Below, piece by piece: positions 15,250-23,379 of a stretch of 23,843 bases of DNA. Source of the stretch: Promethearchaeota archaeon. GTDB lineage: Archaea > Asgardarchaeota > Lokiarchaeia > Sigynarchaeales > SOKP01. The translations under genes and the position numbers were made by a program. Location: NCBI GenBank assembly GCA_019058515.1, contig JAHPYY010000043.1, positions 1-23,843 of the forward strand, in the 5' to 3' direction. Positions within the stretch are counted from its first letter, which is position 1. Each line of letters opens with the position of its first letter. The notes beneath the pieces are model-generated. The model saw only the letters and a list, made by a program, of their open reading frames with translations. It was not told the origin of the DNA and ran no database searches.

Positions 15250-16756
15250 GTTTTACTCCTAAAATATCTGCAATATGTGGATTTGGGCCTATATATCTTA
15301 ATCTATCTCGATTCGAACGGAGCGATTCTACCGAGTCAATACCCATTGCCCCTAATACTTCCTTTAATTCTTCATTCCAAGAATAAAATAAATTGATAAT
15401 CCTATTTTTTGCAATATTGATGTCTAATCTTTTTACTAAATGCTTTTGTTGAGTGGCAATACCCCATGAACAGAGTCCTCTGAAACATTGTTGGCAGACT
15501 CTACATCCCATAGCAATCAATACTGGCATACAACACATTGCTATATCTGCTCCTAAAGCTATAGCTTTTATTAGATCTGCAGAATAACGGATAGACCCTC
15601 CTGCAATTAATGTTATTTCCTCTCGTAGGTTTTCATTCCTGAGTCTTTCATCTACAGAAGATATTGCTAATTCAATAGGGATTCCTGCGTGATCTCTAAT
15701 AATCCTTGGAGCAGCACCAGTACCACCTCTAAATCCATCAAGAGTTATAAAATCTGCTCCCCCTCTTGCAATACCCACCGCGATTGGAGCAGAATTATGA
15801 ACCGCAGCAATTTTGACCCCTACAGGAACTTTATACCTGGTTGCTTCTTTTAAAGCGGCTATTAATTGCGCTAAATCTTCAATTGAATAGATGTCATGAT
15901 GAGGATATGGGGAAAGCGCGTCAGTTCCTTCTGGTATCATCCGTGTTTGAGAAATCAGACTACTAACTTTTTCACCTGGCAAATGGCCTCCGTGACCTGG
16001 TTTTGCACCTTGTCCAATTTTTATTTCAATACCTGCTGCATTATGTAAGTAATTAACATCAACTCCAAATCTCCCAGAAGCAACCTCGGTAATAATGTTA
16101 TTGGAATATTCATAGAAATCGGGATGCAATCCACCTTCACCCGAACCTGCTAATATATTCAGTTCTTTTGAAGCTTGATAAATTGCTTGACAGGCATTAT
16201 AACTGATTGATCCTAAACTCATGTGACCAATCATTATTGGCATATCCATCTCAAAATTGGGCATTAGAGCAGTTTTTAAAGAAATATCATTTATATCGTC
16301 CGATTCAAAATTAAATTCAAGTTTTTTTGGCTTTCGTCCGAAGAATACCTTGGTTTCAATAGATTCCCTAAGTGGATCTATGCTTGGATTAGTAACTTGA
16401 CAAGCGTCAAGGAGTAAATCATCAAAAATAGATCGAATGGGGCGATCATTTCCAGTTGCGGAAAGTAAAACACCTCCACTTCCAGATTGAGCCCAAATGA
16501 TATTTCGTATTTTTCTTGTGTAATTCCCATGAGCAGGTAAACATGAATCACTTTTAATAATGTGGATAGCTTTCCCTGGACACATCACTACACATCTTTG
16601 ACAAGCTACACATTTTTGACTTTCAGTAACAATTCGTTCACCGTTATAAGAAAAAACTCCGAAGGAGCAATTATTAATACACCTTTTGCATTTTCTACAA
16701 TCTTCCCGATCAATCTTCACATTATAGTAGGAAATAATTTCGTGTACAATTGCCAT
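15236..16756 (-). CDS. Glutamate synthase FMN-binding subunit with N-terminal ferredoxin domain
   Basis: This 506-residue protein carries the synthase reaction: 2-oxoglutarate plus ammonia and two electrons to glutamate. Residues 20-59 hold two [4Fe-4S] motifs (C20-x2-C23-x2-C26-x3-C30 and C49-x2-C52-x2-C55-x3-C59). The FMN barrel follows, with PIMIGHMSLGSIS, GSGEGG, IKIGQGAKPGHGGHLPG, TDALSPYPHHDIYS and GFRGGTGAAPR. GCRVCQQCFRGLCSWGIATQ near the end corresponds to the 3Fe-4S site of bacterial GltB. The extra ferredoxin domain, typical of archaeal forms, offers an entry point for electrons without GltD. The ATG abuts the stop of the amidotransferase gene with no gap. Confidence 0.94.
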   Translation of the reverse strand: MAIVHEIISYYNVKIDREDCRKCKRCINNCSFGVFSYNGERIVTESQKCVACQRCVVMCPGKAIHIIKSDSCLPAHGNYTRKIRNIIWAQSGSGGVLLSATGNDRPIRSIFDDLLLDACQVTNPSIDPLRESIETKVFFGRKPKKLEFNFESDDINDISLKTALMPNFEMDMPIMIGHMSLGSISYNACQAIYQASKELNILAGSGEGGLHPDFYEYSNNIITEVASGRFGVDVNYLHNAAGIEIKIGQGAKPGHGGHLPGEKVSSLISQTRMIPEGTDALSPYPHHDIYSIEDLAQLIAALKEATRYKVPVGVKIAAVHNSAPIAVGIARGGADFITLDGFRGGTGAAPRIIRDHAGIPIELAISSVDERLRNENLREEITLIAGGSIRYSADLIKAIALGADIAMCCMPVLIAMGCRVCQQCFRGLCSWGIATQQKHLVKRLDINIAKNRIINLFYSWNEELKEVLGAMGIDSVESLRSNRDRLRYIGPNPHIADILGVKHAGE

Positions 16757-17950
16757 CTAACTAACCCCAACTAATGATTTTTGAGTAGTTTTTAAAGGAA
16801 GTTCGATCCCTTTCTCTATTAATCCTTTACCTAACTTAGCGATAACAGCGGTTCCACTTCTCGGATGCCAGATATCTTTTAAGTCGAATTCTTTATTCAC
16901 AAGCGTTAATCTACTAAAAGATGCCTCCTCACTGCTCATATAGACTGTATTTTCATCTTCAGAAGTTCCAACGACTAAGGGTCGCAATTTTTTTCGGTCA
17001 GATAACCCTATAATTGTTGGAATAGGATCAGTAAATCCAACTATAATAGAAAATGGACCGTTTAACATTGCACTCCTATACGTTGCTCTTACATATTTAA
17101 TAATATTTTGGGTTTTTTCATCAAGTTTTTCAATCTCTTCAAAAAGTGGCGGGGCTAATGCCACGGTTGCAATTGAAATTGGGATGTTATGCCTACGACA
17201 TAATAAATCAATTAGATATGCAATAACTTCGGTATCAGTGAATAATGTACATTTATATCCGAAGGATTCTAAATACCTCCTATTTGTGCCGTAAGAAGTG
17301 ATCTCACCATTATGAATAACAGAGCAATTTAGCAAATTAAATGGATGTGCTCCGCCCCACCATCCAGGTGTGTTTGTAGGGAATCTAGAATGAGCTAACC
17401 ACATATAAGCTTTATAATCTCTAATTTTATAAAAATCAGCGATTTCATATGACCACCCATTCCCTTTAAAAACGCCCATATTCTTACCGGAGGACATTAC
17501 AAAAGCATTATCTATATTCGTATTTATCTCCATAACGATCTGGACTACTTTTTCATCATCACTATGAGTTCTGCTTCTAAAAGGATCAAAAAATACTTTC
17601 CAGGTTATGGGAGGACTCTCAATCTCATTACTTAAATTTGTAGGGATTGGCTCTGACTTGATAACTGTTCCACATTTTTCAAGAAATTCTAACACATTTA
17701 ATTTAGCAGCCTCGTTGTCAAACAAAAGATGAAACGCATAATGATCTTTATATTCAGGATAAATTCCATATGCAGCAAATCCTGCACCCAAACCGTTTTC
17801 TCGTTCTTTCAAAATACATAACATATCAACAACCTTATCTCCTGAAACTCTAGTTCCATCAATATTAATGAATCCAGAAATTCCACAACCATCAAACACT
17901 CTCTGATTTCTAAATCTTTCGGGTAAAGACGTGTAATTCTCCCATTTCAT
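16757..17950 (-). CDS. Glutamate synthase class II glutamine amidotransferase subunit
   Basis: The 397-residue protein releases ammonia from glutamine. It matches the N-terminal domain of bacterial GltB, including WLAHSRFPTNTPGWWGGAHP and NCSVIHNGEITSYGTNRRYL, with the class II residues Arg, Asn and Gly for glutamine binding. The likely nucleophile is C22 in FDGCGISGF. Class II enzymes need this cysteine at the N-terminus, so about 21 residues must be removed as a propeptide, as known for bacterial GltB. Start choice: the first ATG on this strand runs into a stop, so the ATG at 17950, preceded by AGGTGA, is used. The HdrBC-like gene ends 21 bases upstream and the FMN subunit follows directly. 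Confidence 0.92.
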   Translation of the reverse strand: MKWENYTSLPERFRNQRVFDGCGISGFINIDGTRVSGDKVVDMLCILKERENGLGAGFAAYGIYPEYKDHYAFHLLFDNEAAKLNVLEFLEKCGTVIKSEPIPTNLSNEIESPPITWKVFFDPFRSRTHSDDEKVVQIVMEINTNIDNAFVMSSGKNMGVFKGNGWSYEIADFYKIRDYKAYMWLAHSRFPTNTPGWWGGAHPFNLLNCSVIHNGEITSYGTNRRYLESFGYKCTLFTDTEVIAYLIDLLCRRHNIPISIATVALAPPLFEEIEKLDEKTQNIIKYVRATYRSAMLNGPFSIIVGFTDPIPTIIGLSDRKKLRPLVVGTSEDENTVYMSSEEASFSRLTLVNKEFDLKDIWHPRSGTAVIAKLGKGLIEKGIELPLKTTQKSLVGVS

Positions 17951-17971
17951 TTCATTTTCACCTTTATCCCT

Positions 17972-19294
17972 TCAGAAATCTTTCTTTACATTATCTCTTT
18001 CTATTAAATTAAATAACTCTTTCAAATCACCAATATCTGGCTTACTAAACTCTAACCCAACTCTCGTTCGAGCTGTCTTTGATGGCATCCCTATAATTCC
18101 CTTCTGATAAAAGGAATTGAATTCAGTTTCGTAACCTTTTGTTATAAAACCACGCTTCGTTGCTAAATTTCGTAAAATTGTAAAAACATCGATGAGTCCA
18201 ACTCTCATTGGACACACCTCAAAACATAAATAACAATCAAGACACATCCATATTGAAGGATCGGCAATAACATCATCAATTTCTCCATTTAACAGCCTTC
18301 CAATTATTTGATTTGGACTGAAATCTGTCATCTTAGCCATAATGCAGTCATTATCACAAGCACCACAAGATTTACATTTTAACAGGAAATTAAGATCAAA
18401 ATACTTTCTAATTTCTCTATTTTTTTCTTGAATATTGTCTATTTTTTCAAATAATGAATCTACTTTAGTTCTGTGATATTTGCTAATGATGTTGCGAATA
18501 TCAATCCCTAAAGCTAAACATAATAATTCTGAATAGTACAAAACTGGAATATCAAAATGGTAATCCAACTTCTTTAATTCTTGTTGTAGATGATCAAATT
18601 GAATATAACATTGAGGACAGCAAACAACTATGCAATCAACCTCCTTTTCCTTAATACTCTCCAATTTAGCACGGATAATTTCTAATGCAATATTAGATTT
18701 ACCGGCTCTTTCAAGACTTCCCCCACAACATTCCATTTTAAGATCGTAATCGATGCTTTGTGCTCCTAAATCTTCAATCAATTCGTCAAAAATTGTTGGT
18801 TCTAAGGGATCATCTACATGTAATTTATTGCTTGGTCTAAGAAAATGGCAACCATAATGTACCGCAACCTTTAATCCTGTTAGAGGATTCTTTAAATTAT
18901 CTCTTATAAGTTCTCTTCTAAATTTTGAAATGAACTCAACCATATGGAAAATTTTAGACTTTCCTTGAACCTGAATATCAATCTTGTCTAAATAATCATT
19001 AATTTCATTTTTAAAATGGTGATCTTCCTCAATTTCCCCTTTTACTTTTTTGAGAGTTGTATAACACCCATTGCATGGAGTTAAAATAGCTTGATCTTTA
19101 ATCTCGGCAAGAGCAAGATTTCGAGCAGCAGTAAGTGAAAATATAAGCTTATCTGAATTTTTTATTCCATTGGGATCGGGACAACAGGAGAACTTTGCAT
19201 TTTCAGCGAAATCTACCACAAGATAATCTAAAATTTTCCTTATTGAGACTTCAATAAAGGGAAGCCGATATTTTATTACACATCCCGGGAACAA
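17972..19294 (-). CDS. HdrB-HdrC fusion (heterodisulfide reductase-like iron-sulfur protein)
   Basis: The 440-residue protein joins an HdrB-like part (1-260) to an HdrC-like part (about 300-365). HdrB holds two CCG motifs with exact family spacing: C5-x31-C37C38-x35-C74-x2-C77 and C149-x39-C189C190-x35-C226-x2-C229. Such motifs bind non-cubane clusters that reduce disulfides in methanogen HdrB. HdrC has C307-x2-C310-x2-C313-x3-C317 and C351-x2-C354-x2-C357-x3-C361-P for two [4Fe-4S] clusters. The start is a TTG at 19294 with AGGAG six bases upstream, giving MFPGCVIKYRLP like HdrB termini. It is first in the glutamate synthase operon, which suggests it supplies or accepts electrons for that enzyme. 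It could instead be a glycolate-oxidase-type GlpC/GlcF relative. Confidence 0.88.
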   Translation of the reverse strand: MFPGCVIKYRLPFIEVSIRKILDYLVVDFAENAKFSCCPDPNGIKNSDKLIFSLTAARNLALAEIKDQAILTPCNGCYTTLKKVKGEIEEDHHFKNEINDYLDKIDIQVQGKSKIFHMVEFISKFRRELIRDNLKNPLTGLKVAVHYGCHFLRPSNKLHVDDPLEPTIFDELIEDLGAQSIDYDLKMECCGGSLERAGKSNIALEIIRAKLESIKEKEVDCIVVCCPQCYIQFDHLQQELKKLDYHFDIPVLYYSELLCLALGIDIRNIISKYHRTKVDSLFEKIDNIQEKNREIRKYFDLNFLLKCKSCGACDNDCIMAKMTDFSPNQIIGRLLNGEIDDVIADPSIWMCLDCYLCFEVCPMRVGLIDVFTILRNLATKRGFITKGYETEFNSFYQKGIIGMPSKTARTRVGLEFSKPDIGDLKELFNLIERDNVKKDF

Positions 19295-19901
19295 TACAAG
19301 CTCCTGTTGAATTTTCTTAAACCTCTTCAGTTTTTTAATTGTCTTTAGTTATTTACAAAAATTATAGAAAAGTTATGTAAAAGAGCTAAAGAAATAACTT
19401 TAACTTAATAACTTGCTTTCTTAAGTAATACCACACTCGTTTGAGCTCCAATCATACTAGACTTAAGGGTTAACATCAAAGATTTCGTTATAATTATTTT
19501 ATCATTATGGGATCGAATTCCCATTCTTAACAAGTTATTAATATTTATCTTTTTAACTTTAAAAATGTATAAGATCTGAGAAGAGTTATAAACGAATCCT
19601 TATTATTCACAAATATTCATGAAAAGAATTCAAGTAATGCATTTCTCACTTATATATTTATTGGATTTCTATGAATCTTTTTCATTAAATACTCAATTTT
19701 AATGGACCAACTTTACTAAAATAAATGTTAATTTGTAAATAATTTTAATATATTAAATAAAAAAGTGATCGTTTTTTAGTAATTTTCAATATAACGAGAA
19801 ATTTATAGAACAAAGATATAATAAACCACTTAAGTCAAATGCTTTTTATTCAATCGATTTAATTAATTCACATTCTTAATACCAATCTTCCTACTAGGAA
19901 A
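19295..19901. other. AT-rich intergenic region without recognisable gene
   Basis: These 607 bases separate the divergent hdrBC-glt operon and the DNA ligase gene. I see no coding frame of note, tRNA or repeat array. It contains a hairpin-like 6-bp inverted repeat at 19507-19524 (ATGGGA/TCCCAT, 6-base loop) and a 13-base palindrome (TTCCTA-C-TAGGAA) at 19888-19900, directly before the ligase ATG. The rest is A/T-rich sequence that would hold the promoters of both units; no single TATA box stands out. Confidence 0.6.
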
Positions 19902-20732
19902 ATGACAGAAAACCAAAAGAACAAGAAAATCAGAATCAAGTTTTTGGAGAACGAGATCGAAAGACATCGATATCTCTACTACAACGAACAACCTGAAATT
20001 TCGGACGCTAAATACGACGCGTTTGAAGACGAGTTGAGGGAGCTTGACCCAAATAATCCGGTGTTGTTCAAAATAGGTGTAGATGATTCCCAATTGTTTG
20101 CAAAAAGAGAACACATAATACCTATGACCTCACAAGATAAGGTAACTACTCCAAGTACGCTCTTGAAGTGGGCGAAAGATAAAACTTTCAAGGTGTTTAT
20201 TGTCCAATTTAAATTAGACGGTATAAGTATCGAGCTCCAATATAAAAAGGGTGCGTTTCAATATGCTGTTACGAGGGGTAATGGAGTTATAGGCGACGAT
20301 GTATCAGCAAATGTTATTAATATGAGAGGGTTCGTTCCAAAACTTAACATTCCATTTACCGGTGCAGTAAGAGGAGAGATTCTCATGTTTTTTGACACAT
20401 TCAACAAAAAATATCCTAATATGCAAAATTGCCGCAACGCAGCGGCGGGAATCGTCAGGCGAAAAGACGGAGTAGGTAGCTCCGATCTTAATCTGTTGTT
20501 TTATGACGCGATTAGCTTAGACGAGACAGTGGTTTTCGAAAAAGAAATTGAGAAGATCAAATGGCTTAAAAGCCAAGGATTTAATACAGTTAAATCTAAA
20601 ACCGTTAAATCCGCCCAAGAAGTCGTTGATGTTCGAAAACGAGTTATGGATACTACACGTAGCCAACTTGATTACGACATTGATGGTTTAGTAGTCAAAG
20701 GAAATATTATAGATCTTGAAGACATGAAGTGA
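19902..20732 (+). CDS. ligA: NAD-dependent DNA ligase, N-terminal part (to in-frame TGA)
   Basis: This 276-residue piece is the adenylation half of a bacterial-type NAD+-dependent DNA ligase. Domain Ia (RYLYYNEQPEISDAKYD, residues 23-39) binds the NMN moiety. The nucleotidyltransferase domain has catalytic K104 in KLDG (104-107), TRGNG (124-128), VRGE (156-159) and NCRNAAAG (176-183), followed by the DYDIDGLVVK motif (257-266). A TGA at 20730-20732 ends it just before the conserved AFKFPAE motif. That motif follows in the same frame 12 codons later, so one intact gene of about 631 residues has been cut by a nonsense codon. Alone it lacks motif V, the OB fold, zinc finger, HhH and BRCT domains. 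NAD-dependent ligase is uncommon in archaea. Confidence 0.88.
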   Translation: MTENQKNKKIRIKFLENEIERHRYLYYNEQPEISDAKYDAFEDELRELDPNNPVLFKIGVDDSQLFAKREHIIPMTSQDKVTTPSTLLKWAKDKTFKVFIVQFKLDGISIELQYKKGAFQYAVTRGNGVIGDDVSANVINMRGFVPKLNIPFTGAVRGEILMFFDTFNKKYPNMQNCRNAAAGIVRRKDGVGSSDLNLLFYDAISLDETVVFEKEIEKIKWLKSQGFNTVKSKTVKSAQEVVDVRKRVMDTTRSQLDYDIDGLVVKGNIIDLEDMK

Positions 20733-20744
20733 GCCAAACCCAAA

Positions 20745-21797
20745 ATGCAAATAGCATTTAAATTTCCCGCCGAAGAGATGGAAACTACGCTCCTGGATGT
20801 AGCATGGAGTAGAAGCGGTCAAAATTATACTCCCGTTGGTATTGTTGAGACTGTTAAGCTCATGGGAACGAATGTTAGTCGCGCAAGTTTAGCAAATCCT
20901 GACATGCTAAGGTCCATGGGAATTAAGTTAGGAGCGAAAGTTGTAGTTAGTAAACGAGGAGATATTATCCCAAAAATAGAAAGAGTGATCGAAACTCCTC
21001 CAGATGCTAGTGAAGTAGTCGTACCCACTGTTTGCGAAACTTGTAAGACCTTATTAGTTAACGAGGGCACGAGGTTGTATTGTCCGAATGAAAATTGCCC
21101 AAAGAAAGCATATTTTAGAATTCTCCGTTGGATTTGGGTTTTAGGCATTAAGCATTTCAGCCAGAAATTGATGCTAAGACCCTTATTTAACGCAGGAAAA
21201 ATCAAATCTATCGCAGATTTGTATAAGCTACAAGTGAGGGATCTTGTCAAATTAGAGGGTGTAAAAGAAAAATCTGCTCAAAAGGCTATAGACAATTTAC
21301 ATGCGGTAAAACGAGTCTCCTTGCCGAAATTCGTCGCAGGTTTCTACGTTGAAAATATTGGGGCGGATTTAACCCAACGAGTTGTAGATGCTGGATTCGA
21401 CACTTTAGATAAAATCAAAAACGCAACAATCAGCGAATTAACCATGATCGATGGATTTGCTGAAATTACTGCACAAACTCTTAAAGAAGGAATAGAGAAA
21501 TTATATCCACAGATGAAGGAATTATTAGACTCTGGAGTAATTAAAATAAAGGGTGAAAGTCAAGAAACCAGAAAGTTGGAGGGATTATCGTTCTGTTTCA
21601 CTGGTAAATTAGACTCGATGAGTCGCAAAGAAGCGGAGGAGCTCGTAAGAGAACACGGAGGTAAAGCGAAATCAAGCGTCAATAGAGGACTTTCATACTT
21701 AGTAACTAATTCAACAGAGAAGACTGCTAAATTTGTTAAAGCTCAAGAACAAGGGACAAAAATTATTACCGAAAAAGAGTTTTTGGAGCTATTATAA
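20745..21797 (+). CDS. ligA: NAD-dependent DNA ligase, C-terminal part
   Basis: The 350-residue piece continues the ligase in the same frame. It begins MQIAFKFPAEE with the motif V lysine, followed by the OB fold (about 15-85), a Cys4 zinc finger (C97, C100, C113, C118), helix-hairpin-helix repeats (about 120-270) and a C-terminal BRCT domain (about 276-350, LEGLSFCFTGKLDSMSRKEA). The four codons between the TGA and this ATG (AKPK) also fit the family, so translation of the intact gene ran through. The ATG could allow a separate polypeptide, but no ribosome site is evident before it. In bacterial LigA the position of the stop is usually arginine or nearby (RAPRWA), so CGA or AGA to TGA is the simplest change. 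Confidence 0.88.
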   Translation: MQIAFKFPAEEMETTLLDVAWSRSGQNYTPVGIVETVKLMGTNVSRASLANPDMLRSMGIKLGAKVVVSKRGDIIPKIERVIETPPDASEVVVPTVCETCKTLLVNEGTRLYCPNENCPKKAYFRILRWIWVLGIKHFSQKLMLRPLFNAGKIKSIADLYKLQVRDLVKLEGVKEKSAQKAIDNLHAVKRVSLPKFVAGFYVENIGADLTQRVVDAGFDTLDKIKNATISELTMIDGFAEITAQTLKEGIEKLYPQMKELLDSGVIKIKGESQETRKLEGLSFCFTGKLDSMSRKEAEELVREHGGKAKSSVNRGLSYLVTNSTEKTAKFVKAQEQGTKIITEKEFLELL

Positions 21798-21859
21798 GCC
21801 AATTTAACAAGTTTTAAACTACACTTTTTTAGCTGAAAGAAAAAAAGAAATGATTAGGT

Positions 21860-23254
21860 TTAGATTGCATTTAAAATGACATTTTTTGCGGTTTCCCCAA
21901 TTTTCGATACATTCTCAGAACTTATTGTACTTTCCATGTGATTAAGGGTGATATTTAACTGATTATTATGAGTTAAGACACCTATAGCTAGTTCAGTATA
22001 AGGAGAACAAGAAGGCATCAAAATTAGATTTTTTAAACTCAAACCACTATATTTTACGGGAAAATTTAAATTTCCAAGATTAGTCATAATTTGGGCGAGA
22101 ACGATCCCTTTAGATAATCGCTTTTTAACCATTTTTACTGCGATATTTTTATCATCGCTTAGGAAAGCTTGCATCTTATCGTAACTAGGTGAGGTTGGAG
22201 GAACTAGATGCGCAAATGCGGCAAAGAACTGCGCTTCCATTAATGAAGAAGGCAATTTAAAATTGTTTAGTGTGCGAATTAAAGCTTCGTTTCGAGATTT
22301 CTCGGGATTAGCTTTTTGGTATATTTTTTTAGAAGCTTTCCATAAATCACAATTCTTTTTGTGGTTATATTCAAGCTGAGTTCCACCCGCAAAAAATCCG
22401 AACTGTTCTCCCACTGGCTTCGATAAAGTATTTCTGAGATTTACTGCTGAACCAAATCGTTTTAAATACTCCTGATCGTGCTCGTGTACCTTGTGTTGAG
22501 CCATTGAAAAGGCGGCAATCAACACCACATTCACCGTAACCCCGTGTTTTCGACACGCCTTAACGAAGGATTTAGTCTCTTCCCTTGAAAACTCAATTAA
22601 TTTAGCTTTATAGGTGTATTCGTTCCAATACACTTTGTGAAGTTCTTCGAAATCTTGAAAATCAAATAAAACTTCATGGTCCGTCCATTTTTTAACTATA
22701 GTTTTCCCTAGTAGTTTGAGAGCTAAACTAGGTTTAATATCGTCCGGTATTATGTCTTCATCAACAATTGGAGGAGTAGGCAGTGATTCGACCTTCTCAG
22801 AAGGATTTCCTAAACTCTTCATTATATCTCTAGCTAGATACGCGAGGGACATTCCATCGCAAATCGTATGCTGACAAAAGATAATCAAATCTGAGATTTC
22901 TGGAGAGAATAGAAGTATAAATCTGATAAGAGGGCCTTTAACTAAATTAAACGGGATTTTATGTTCTTTCATGATTCTTCTCATCCAGAGGTTATCGTCT
23001 TCCCGTGGGATTATCTTTAAGGGTATTTCCATAATCCTGTCTCCTATTAAATACACTTCACTCCCGTCTGCACGCATGTGAGTATTTAATATCGGATGCC
23101 TAACTTGCATTTTTTTAATCGTTTCTCTTAAATCGTCAGTAGAGACCCTCCCTGCGATAGTTGCAACAATGGAAATATTTGAATTGGGTATCTTACTGTG
23201 CGTTCTTTCCCTTTGGTTTAGTTTTCTTTTAAATTCTTGAATTGTTATTTGCAT
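21860..23254 (-). CDS. Condensation-domain-like acyltransferase (PapA5/alcohol acyltransferase type)
   Basis: The 464-residue protein resembles the chloramphenicol-acetyltransferase/condensation superfamily. The active-site motif HHxxxDG appears as QHTICDG (residues 128-134), keeping catalytic H129 and structural D133. Other family features are the N-terminal HPILNTHMR (53-61) and TNLGNLNFP in the C-terminal half. The length fits PapA5, alcohol acetyltransferases and single-domain condensation enzymes, which move an acyl group from CoA or a carrier to an alcohol or amine. The missing first histidine is common in the family and does not exclude activity. A lipid or natural-product substrate is possible; none is shown. 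The gene diverges from a TetR-family gene, with a near-perfect operator across its own start site. Confidence 0.8.
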   Translation of the reverse strand: MQITIQEFKRKLNQRERTHSKIPNSNISIVATIAGRVSTDDLRETIKKMQVRHPILNTHMRADGSEVYLIGDRIMEIPLKIIPREDDNLWMRRIMKEHKIPFNLVKGPLIRFILLFSPEISDLIIFCQHTICDGMSLAYLARDIMKSLGNPSEKVESLPTPPIVDEDIIPDDIKPSLALKLLGKTIVKKWTDHEVLFDFQDFEELHKVYWNEYTYKAKLIEFSREETKSFVKACRKHGVTVNVVLIAAFSMAQHKVHEHDQEYLKRFGSAVNLRNTLSKPVGEQFGFFAGGTQLEYNHKKNCDLWKASKKIYQKANPEKSRNEALIRTLNNFKLPSSLMEAQFFAAFAHLVPPTSPSYDKMQAFLSDDKNIAVKMVKKRLSKGIVLAQIMTNLGNLNFPVKYSGLSLKNLILMPSCSPYTELAIGVLTHNNQLNITLNHMESTISSENVSKIGETAKNVILNAI

Positions 23255-23271
23255 TTTTTATCACATTTATT

Positions 23272-23292
23272 AAAGTGAATATTATTCACTTT
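23272..23292. promoter_or_regulatory. Perfect 21-base palindrome, candidate TetR operator of the acyltransferase gene
   Basis: Two perfect 10-base arms, AAAGTGAATA and TATTCACTTT, flank one central T. The site lies 18 bases upstream of the acyltransferase ATG and covers the transcription start predicted from the TATA-like element at 23301-23311. Its half-site AAAGTG and the spacing to CACT are shared with the site at 23359-23379. Confidence 0.75.
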
Positions 23293-23322
23293 TCTATTTT
23301 GCATTTAAATAAATAGAAAAGT
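23288..23322. repeat. 12-base inverted repeat around the acyltransferase TATA element
   Basis: Perfect arms ACTTTTCTATTT (23288-23299) and AAATAGAAAAGT (23311-23322) flank an 11-base spacer that contains the TATA-like element. The left arm overlaps the edge of the palindrome at 23272-23292. It could be a second protein-binding site or a cruciform-prone element. Confidence 0.65.
23301..23311 (-). promoter_or_regulatory. Candidate TATA box of the acyltransferase gene
   Basis: On the minus strand the sequence reads TATTTAAATGC. Initiation about 25 bases downstream falls near 23281, inside the palindrome, leaving a leader of about 26 bases. Confidence 0.45.
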
Positions 23323-23348
23323 CGATATTTAAATGTTATGGTGACCAA

Positions 23349-23360
23349 TATATAAATAAA
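23349..23360 (+). promoter_or_regulatory. Candidate TATA box of the TetR gene
   Basis: TATATAAATAAA is a strong archaeal TATA match. Initiation about 25 bases downstream, near 23378, would give an almost leaderless transcript for the ATG at 23382, consistent with the absence of a Shine-Dalgarno sequence. Confidence 0.5.
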
Positions 23361-23379
23361 AGTGTGCATATCACACTAA
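23359..23379. promoter_or_regulatory. Candidate autoregulatory TetR operator
   Basis: Perfect arms AGTGTG and CACACT flank CATAT. With two flanking bases on each side, the 21-base site has AAAGTG, nine bases, then CACT, the same frame as the palindrome at 23272-23292. It lies between the TATA box and the predicted start site of the TetR gene, where bound repressor would block transcription. Confidence 0.65.

Noticed and set aside
19507..19524. Hairpin GGGATCGAATTCCC resembling a tRNA T-arm
   Set aside because: The loop does not fit TTCRANN on either strand, and no matching acceptor, D-arm or anticodon stem could be placed around it.
20730..20732. In-frame TGA in ligA as a selenocysteine codon
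   Set aside because: The site is usually Arg, not Cys, in related ligases and is not a redox position; no SECIS-like structure was evident. A point change to a stop is simpler.
20825..21250. 141-codon open frame on the minus strand inside ligA
   Set aside because: It lies opposite a clearly conserved ligase domain and its product has no recognisable features; it is a shadow frame.
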